Under the pieces are notes generated by a model that did not search any database, was not told the DNA's origin, and saw only the letters and a list, made by a program, of their open reading frames with translations. Position numbers and translations under genes: made by a program. From contig JBBDML010000037.1 in assembly GCA_040878345.1 (NCBI GenBank), positions 1 to 10,270 of the forward strand: 10,270 nt of DNA, in the 5' to 3' direction. Shown one piece after another: positions 7,590 to 10,270 of this stretch; the stretch's first letter is position 1; the number at the start of each line of letters is the position of its first letter. This DNA comes from ZC4RG35 sp040878345 (GTDB lineage Bacteria; Actinomycetota; Acidimicrobiia; Spongiisociales; ZC4RG35).

Positions 7590-7617
7590 TTGACAACGAA
7601 CTGTCGTTCGATAGAGT
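7590..7617 (+). promoter_or_regulatory. Promoter of the LysM gene
   Basis: A consensus -35 TTGACA (7590-7595) is followed after 16 nt by TAGAGT (7612-7617, TANNNT). Box 3 fills the spacer. The predicted start, 7-8 nt after the -10, falls on or next to the ATG at 7625, so the mRNA may be leaderless. Confidence 0.65.
7596..7611. promoter_or_regulatory. LexA box 3 (in the LysM promoter spacer)
   Basis: ACGAACTGTCGTTCGA has perfect CGAAC/GTTCG arms and one mismatch from consensus, the same mismatch as in the recA box. It lies between the -35 and -10 of the LysM promoter, where bound LexA would exclude RNA polymerase. Confidence 0.88.
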
Positions 7618-7618
7618 A

Positions 7619-7634
7619 TCGAACATGCGTTCGA
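7619..7634. promoter_or_regulatory. LexA box 4 (over the LysM start codon)
   Basis: TCGAACATGCGTTCGA is a perfect TCGAAC-N4-GTTCGA site, the best in the window. The ATG at 7625-7627 lies in its 4-nt centre. It starts 23 bp after box 3. Confidence 0.92.
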
Positions 7635-8017
7635 GCGCTCATGCCATCCCAACGACCGCCGGTCGGGCCCGCCCCGTACGCGGTCCGGGCGCTCCAACGG
7701 ATAGAGCCCAGCGGGCCCGGTCAGGAGGAAGGCTCACCCACACGTCGAGACACCAGCAGCTATCCGTCCGGCTGTCCATGTTTCTCGTCGCCGTGTGCGG
7801 CGCCTTTCTCTTGATCGGAGGGGCCGCCGATGCCGGTGCGCCGCTGCCCCCCACCACCGAGTATGTGGTGCAGAGCGGCGACACCCTCTGGGCCATTGCG
7901 GGCGATTTGGTCGATACGAGCGAGGACGTCCGGGTAATGGTCTCCGCCATCAAGACGCTCAGCGGCCTCGACTCGAGCAACCTCCATCCCGGCCAGGTCC
8001 TGGTCGTTCCGGGCTGA
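7625..8017 (+). CDS. LysM membrane protein, probable SOS cell-division inhibitor (ChiZ/YneA-like)
   Basis: The product is a 130-residue single-pass membrane protein with an outward C-terminal LysM peptidoglycan-binding module. The N-terminal tail (1-50) is basic, with 10 arginines and one acidic residue. A membrane helix or uncleaved signal spans about 51-68 (SMFLVAVCGAFLLIGG). The LysM domain spans about 79-128 (YVVQSGDTLWAIAGDLV through HPGQVLVVP). This layout and its place divergent from lexA match mycobacterial ChiZ (Rv2719c) and resemble Bacillus YneA, both SOS-induced proteins that delay division. No hydrolase domain is seen, so a binding or inhibitory role is more likely than cell-wall cleavage. 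I place the start at ATG 7625, inside LexA box 4, as a leaderless start. The alternative, ATG 7778, would remove the basic tail. Function is inferred from context and architecture. Confidence 0.85.
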   Translation: MRSSAHAIPTTAGRARPVRGPGAPTDRAQRARSGGRLTHTSRHQQLSVRLSMFLVAVCGAFLLIGGAADAGAPLPPTTEYVVQSGDTLWAIAGDLVDTSEDVRVMVSAIKTLSGLDSSNLHPGQVLVVPG

Positions 8018-8045
8018 GCAAGGGCAATCGGGGAGCAAACCCGTT

Positions 8046-8051
8046 TACCCT
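8046..8051 (+). promoter_or_regulatory. Candidate -10 box of nrdR
   Basis: TACCCT (TANNNT) lies 6 nt before the nrdR ATG and no purine-rich ribosome-binding site precedes that codon. This would fit a leaderless nrdR transcript starting in the 40-nt gap after the LysM gene. No -35 is recognisable, so co-transcription with the LysM gene remains possible. Confidence 0.35.
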
Positions 8052-8057
8052 TCGCCG

Positions 8058-8510
8058 ATGCTCTGCCCGACATGTGGTGTTTCCGACACCAAGGTGATCG
8101 ACAGCAGACCTGCCGAAGGCGGTAGATCGATCCGCCGGCGGCGGGAGTGTGAGTCGTGCGGCCACCGATTCACCAGCTACGAGCGCCTCGAACCCCAGCT
8201 GATGGTCAGGAAGCGGGACGGGCGGTTGGAGGCTTTTTCCGCGACCAAGCTGGCGGCAGGTCTCTCGGCCGCTCTGGCCGACCGACCCGTGTCCGGGTCC
8301 GCCGTCGAGGCCCTGGTCGCAGAGGTGGAAGACTCCCTCAGGGCCGGTGGCGCCGGGCAGGTCACATCCGAGGAGGTCGGGCGTCGTGTCCTCGAGCGGC
8401 TCAAGACCCTGGACGAGGTGGCCTATCTCCGCTTTGCCTCCGTTTACAAGGCCTTCCAGGACGCCACCGACTTCGAGAAGGAGATGGCCGAGCTGGAATC
8501 AGCCGAGTAG
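8058..8510 (+). CDS. nrdR: Transcriptional repressor NrdR
   Basis: NrdR senses ATP/dATP and represses ribonucleotide reductase operons at NrdR boxes. The 150-residue protein has the usual length. An N-terminal zinc ribbon carries C3, C6, C31 and C34 (CPTC and CESC). An ATP-cone domain starts at VRKRDGRLEAFSATKLAAGL (50-69) and ends around VAYLRFASVYKAFQD (121-135), with a short acidic C-terminal tail. The ATG lacks a ribosome-binding site (see the -10 just upstream). The position after lexA and the LysM gene is as in mycobacteria. Its TAG stop overlaps the end of the convergent gene by 12 nt. No nrd genes are in the window, so its targets are elsewhere. Confidence 0.96.
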   Translation: MLCPTCGVSDTKVIDSRPAEGGRSIRRRRECESCGHRFTSYERLEPQLMVRKRDGRLEAFSATKLAAGLSAALADRPVSGSAVEALVAEVEDSLRAGGAGQVTSEEVGRRVLERLKTLDEVAYLRFASVYKAFQDATDFEKEMAELESAE

Positions 8511-9497
8511 CGAGGGCAAGGCCTCGATGCCCTCGGTCGCCTTCCTTATCAGGGAATCGACCTGGTCACTGGTCGCGGCGAGAGAGGCGAAGAGAATGTC
8601 TTCGACCCCACCCAGCCCCTCTTCGATCCGACCGACGGCCAACATGGCTCCTTCGAGGTCGCGATCGCCGAGGGCGTCCAGGTAGAGCCTCTGCACCTGT
8701 CCGATCTCGGCGGCCAGCCCGTCCAGGCCCGCATTGACCTCAGGGAGGATTCCACTCGGGAGGGCGGTCCGCACCGACTCGAATCGGGCCTGCCATTCCG
8801 AGAACGAGGCTGCGGCGTCCTCGAGGGTGACCAGGTCGGGGTCGGTCTCGAGGTCGGGTGGGGCGAGGACGGGTATCAGTGCGGCCCGATAGGCCTGGGC
8901 ATCGGAGAAGAGCCGTTGGGCTTCCGAGACCTCACCTGCGATCTCCAGAACCGTCGACTTGACCACCGCGTCGGGGTGGTCGAGGTTGGCACCGGCTTCG
9001 AATAGGGCCCTGACCGCCCTTTCGAGATCGAGCATGGCCTGATTGATCGCAGCTGCGTCGGTCGAGGGACCGGCGAGGGTCTGATTGAGCTCTGTCAGGC
9101 CGACCATCTCGGGCTCGAGTGTCGCCGCGGCCGCCTGGACGACGGCTCGGGCCTGGGCGGCCTCGATCTGGGGGCGTTGATAGAGCCAACCCGCGGCCGC
9201 GCCCACCACCGCCAAGAGGAGGATGATCGAGATGAGGAGCCCCCAACGGACCCGTCCTCTGGCGAATCGCGGTCCCACCTCTTGCGGTAGCCAGTCGGCG
9301 AACGGGTCGAGTGCTGTGGTCTGGATGTGTTTTGGCGGCGCCAGTCTGGGGGCGGGGTGAGACATCGGGGCCGCCACAATCGGGGCCGATGCCGTGGCAA
9401 CACCCGGGGCGTCGATGAACCCGAGCACCTCCATGGTGGAGAGCCGGAATCGACCAGGCCCGCCCGGTACTTTGGTGATGGGGATTGTCGCTGTCAT
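8499..9497 (-). CDS. Unrecognised single-pass membrane protein
   Basis: I do not recognise this 332-residue protein. Residues 1-80 are rich in proline and alanine, probably cytoplasmic and partly disordered. One strong membrane helix spans about 84-106 (RWGLLISIILLLAVVGAAAGWLY), preceded by RFARGRVR, which fits an inside N-terminus. The remaining 225 residues have no cysteine and are rich in Ala, Leu, Glu and Asp. They read as repeated amphipathic helices, suggesting an extracytoplasmic helical bundle or coiled coil. No enzymatic motif is seen. The ATG at 9497 has only a weak GAGAG upstream; ATG 9434 is an alternative start that leaves the membrane helix intact. Codon use looks like the neighbours, and the GC-biased frame across its whole length supports a real gene. 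It is divergent from dut and overlaps the end of nrdR by 12 nt. Confidence 0.82.
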   Translation of the reverse strand: MTATIPITKVPGGPGRFRLSTMEVLGFIDAPGVATASAPIVAAPMSHPAPRLAPPKHIQTTALDPFADWLPQEVGPRFARGRVRWGLLISIILLLAVVGAAAGWLYQRPQIEAAQARAVVQAAAATLEPEMVGLTELNQTLAGPSTDAAAINQAMLDLERAVRALFEAGANLDHPDAVVKSTVLEIAGEVSEAQRLFSDAQAYRAALIPVLAPPDLETDPDLVTLEDAAASFSEWQARFESVRTALPSGILPEVNAGLDGLAAEIGQVQRLYLDALGDRDLEGAMLAVGRIEEGLGGVEDILFASLAATSDQVDSLIRKATEGIEALPSLLG

Positions 9498-9510
9498 CGC
9501 CGCTCTCGCT

Positions 9511-9516
9511 TACAGT
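9511..9516 (+). promoter_or_regulatory. Possible -10 box of dut
   Basis: TACAGT (TANNNT) lies in the 50-bp space between the divergent membrane-protein gene and dut. It would give a leader of roughly 25 nt to ATG 9548. No -35 at normal spacing is seen; TTGTCG at 9485-9490 is 20 nt away. A perfect 8-bp palindrome GACCGGTC (9518-9525) follows it, with no known meaning. Confidence 0.25.
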
Positions 9517-9547
9517 CGACCGGTCATCCGCCCGGATGCCCCAAACC

Positions 9548-9976
9548 ATGAAAGTTAAGTTCAAACTCCTCGATCCACAAGTGGGCAAACCCAGCCAAGG
9601 TCATATCGGCGACGCCGCGGTCGATCTTCAGACGCGGATCGCAGTGTCCCTCGCACCGGGGGAGAGACAGGCCGTGCCCACCGGGTTGGCGGTTGCGATT
9701 CCTCCGGGGCATGCCGGCCTGGTCCTCCCCAGGAGCGGCCACGCCAGGAGAGCAGGCCTCGGGGTGGTCAACGGGCCCGGTCTGATCGACTCGGGTTATC
9801 GGGGTGAGATCGAGGTGCTGTTGATAAATCATGGTGACCAAACCGTGACGTTCGCGCCTGGTGACCGGATCGCACAACTCACCCTGGTGGCGGTGCCGAA
9901 TGTCATCTGGGAGGAAGCCCAGGAGCTCGATGAGACCCTGCGCGGAGAGGGCGGCTTCGGCTCGACCGGCATCTGA
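9548..9976 (+). CDS. dut: dUTP diphosphatase (dUTPase)
   Basis: Dut hydrolyses dUTP to dUMP and pyrophosphate, keeping uracil out of DNA and supplying dUMP for thymidylate. The 142-residue product is a trimeric-type dUTPase with all five motifs: I GDAAVDLQT (21-29), II PRSGHARRAG (61-70), III VNGPGLIDSGYRGEI (74-88) with the catalytic Asp81 and Tyr84, IV GDRIAQL (105-111), and V RGEGGFGSTG (132-141). The frame is open from 9485, and an in-frame ATG also exists at 9536 (adding four residues). I chose 9548 because MKVKFKLL is family-like; neither ATG has a ribosome-binding site. A hairpin overlaps its stop codon. Confidence 0.95.
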   Translation: MKVKFKLLDPQVGKPSQGHIGDAAVDLQTRIAVSLAPGERQAVPTGLAVAIPPGHAGLVLPRSGHARRAGLGVVNGPGLIDSGYRGEIEVLLINHGDQTVTFAPGDRIAQLTLVAVPNVIWEEAQELDETLRGEGGFGSTGI

Positions 9977-9997
9977 GCCTTCTTGGGGCTGGCTCAG
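9973..9997 (+). terminator. Hairpin at the dut stop, possible terminator
   Basis: CTGAGCC (9973-9979) pairs perfectly with GGCTCAG (9991-9997) across an 11-nt loop. The left arm contains the dut TGA. There is no T run after it, so it is not a canonical intrinsic terminator. Actinobacteria often use tail-less hairpins, so a terminator role is plausible but unproven. Confidence 0.45.
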
Positions 9998-10012
9998 GGC
10001 CACTAGTAGACT
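9983..10012 (+). promoter_or_regulatory. Candidate promoter of the tRNA cluster
   Basis: TTGGGG (9983-9988) and TAGACT (10007-10012, TANNNT) are 18 nt apart. The predicted start, near 10019-10020, is a few bases before tRNA-Gly. The -35 sits in the loop of the dut hairpin. Confidence 0.5.
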
Positions 10013-10023
10013 GCCTTGTCTTC

Positions 10024-10097
10024 GCGGAAGTAGCTCAGTTGGCTAGAGCGCAACCTTGCCAAGGTTGAGGTCGCGGGTTCGAGTCCCGTCTTCCGCT
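10024..10097 (+). tRNA. tRNA-Gly(GCC)
   Basis: A complete cloverleaf can be drawn: acceptor GCGGAAG/CTTCCGC, D arm GCTC/GAGC, anticodon arm CAACC-TTGCCAA-GGTTG with anticodon GCC at 10058-10060, T arm GCGGG-TTCGAGT-CCCGT, and discriminator T as expected for glycine. It is 74 nt and CCA is not encoded. A 25-nt spacer without further features separates it from tRNA-Cys. Confidence 0.97.
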
Positions 10098-10122
10098 CGA
10101 GACGGTCGGTTCGGCCGCCACT

Positions 10123-10193
10123 GGCGACGTGGCCGAGTGGTTAGGCGCGGGTCTGCAAAACCCGTCACACCGGTTCAATTCCGGTCGTCGCCT
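10123..10193 (+). tRNA. tRNA-Cys(GCA)
   Basis: A complete 71-nt cloverleaf: acceptor GGCGACG/CGTCGCC, D stem GCC/GGC, anticodon arm CGGGT-CTGCAAA-ACCCG with GCA at 10155-10157, T arm ACCGG-TTCAATT-CCGGT, and discriminator T as expected for cysteine. CCA is not encoded. Only 4 nt separate it from tRNA-Val, so the cluster is probably one transcript. Confidence 0.97.
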
Positions 10194-10197
10194 CCAA

Positions 10198-10270
10198 GGG
10201 CCCTTAGCTCAGCCCGGCTAGAGCGCTTGCTCGACACGCAAGAGGCCACTGGTTCAAGTCCAGTAGGGCC
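10198..10270 (+). tRNA. tRNA-Val(GAC), 3' end cut by the window
   Basis: Acceptor GGGCCCT pairs with AGGGCC at the window edge; the last acceptor base and the discriminator lie beyond it. The D arm is GCTC/GAGC, and the anticodon arm CTTGC-TCGACAC-GCAAG has GAC at 10233-10235. The T arm is ACTGG-TTCAAGT-CCAGT. Position 33, just before the anticodon, is C (10232) where elongator tRNAs almost always have U. The Gly-Cys-Val cluster order is also found in mycobacteria, which supports the assignment. Confidence 0.93.

Noticed and set aside
7723..7732. Strong ribosome-binding-like AGGAGGAAGG inside the LysM gene
   Set aside because: No ATG, GTG or TTG lies at 4-14 nt downstream; the next in-frame ATG (7778) is about 45 nt away. 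It encodes Ser-Gly-Gly-Arg in the basic tail.
7563..7814. Open frame overlapping the LysM gene start in another frame
   Set aside because: It stops inside the membrane-helix coding region, its product has no recognisable domain, and its first codons lie in the LexA operator array. The LysM frame carries the domain evidence.
1..10270. CRISPR array, insertion sequence, prophage, attachment site or defence system
   Set aside because: No direct repeat array, transposase, integrase, terminal inverted repeats or nuclease/toxin module is visible. The three tRNA genes are intact up to the window edge with no duplicated 3' ends. The window reads as core chromosome.

Overview
This window is about 10.3 kb of GC-rich, gene-dense chromosomal DNA. 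The gene content (recA, rny, miaB, miaA, dapF, lexA, a LysM protein, nrdR, dut, then tRNA-Gly, tRNA-Cys and tRNA-Val) follows the order of the actinobacterial recA-to-dut neighbourhood, as in mycobacteria, but with differences. RNase Y is present, although most model Actinobacteria lack it. A drug/metabolite transporter stands where recX would be expected. HflX is absent between dapF and lexA. RNase Y near recA, GTG/TTG/CTG starts, TCGAAC-N4-GTTCGA LexA boxes and tRNAs without encoded CCA together suggest a deep-branching actinobacterium, possibly Acidimicrobiia. That placement is an inference.

Layout. Positions 1-139 hold the SOS-controlled recA promoter with one LexA box. recA (140-1225, +) is followed with no gap by a convergent EamA-family transporter (1226-2116, -). 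A 230-bp non-coding gap with one hairpin precedes a + strand run: rny (2347-3888), miaB (3904-5289), miaA (5286-6179) and dapF (6176-6925). The last three are linked by 4-nt stop/start overlaps. lexA (6900-7517, -) overlaps the 3' end of dapF tail to tail. The lexA/LysM divergent region (7518-7634) carries four LexA boxes, two for each promoter. The LysM gene (7625-8017, +) resembles the SOS-induced cell-division inhibitors ChiZ and YneA. nrdR (8058-8510, +) overlaps the end of an unrecognised single-pass membrane protein gene (8499-9497, -), which is divergent from dut (9548-9976, +). A hairpin at the dut stop codon and a promoter lead into tRNA-Gly(GCC), tRNA-Cys(GCA) and tRNA-Val(GAC); the last is cut by the window edge.

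How the genes work together. RecA, LexA and the LysM protein form the SOS core: damage sensing, repressor, and probably a division checkpoint. NrdR and Dut control dNTP supply and quality. MiaA and MiaB act in sequence to make ms2i6A37 in tRNA. RNase Y turns over mRNA at the membrane, and DapF makes meso-diaminopimelate for peptidoglycan and lysine.

I did not find an undescribed multi-gene system. The points most worth checking are the paired LexA boxes with a LysM start codon inside one operator, the C33 base in tRNA-Val, the CTG start proposed for miaA, three overlapping or abutting convergent gene pairs, and the unknown membrane protein next to dut.
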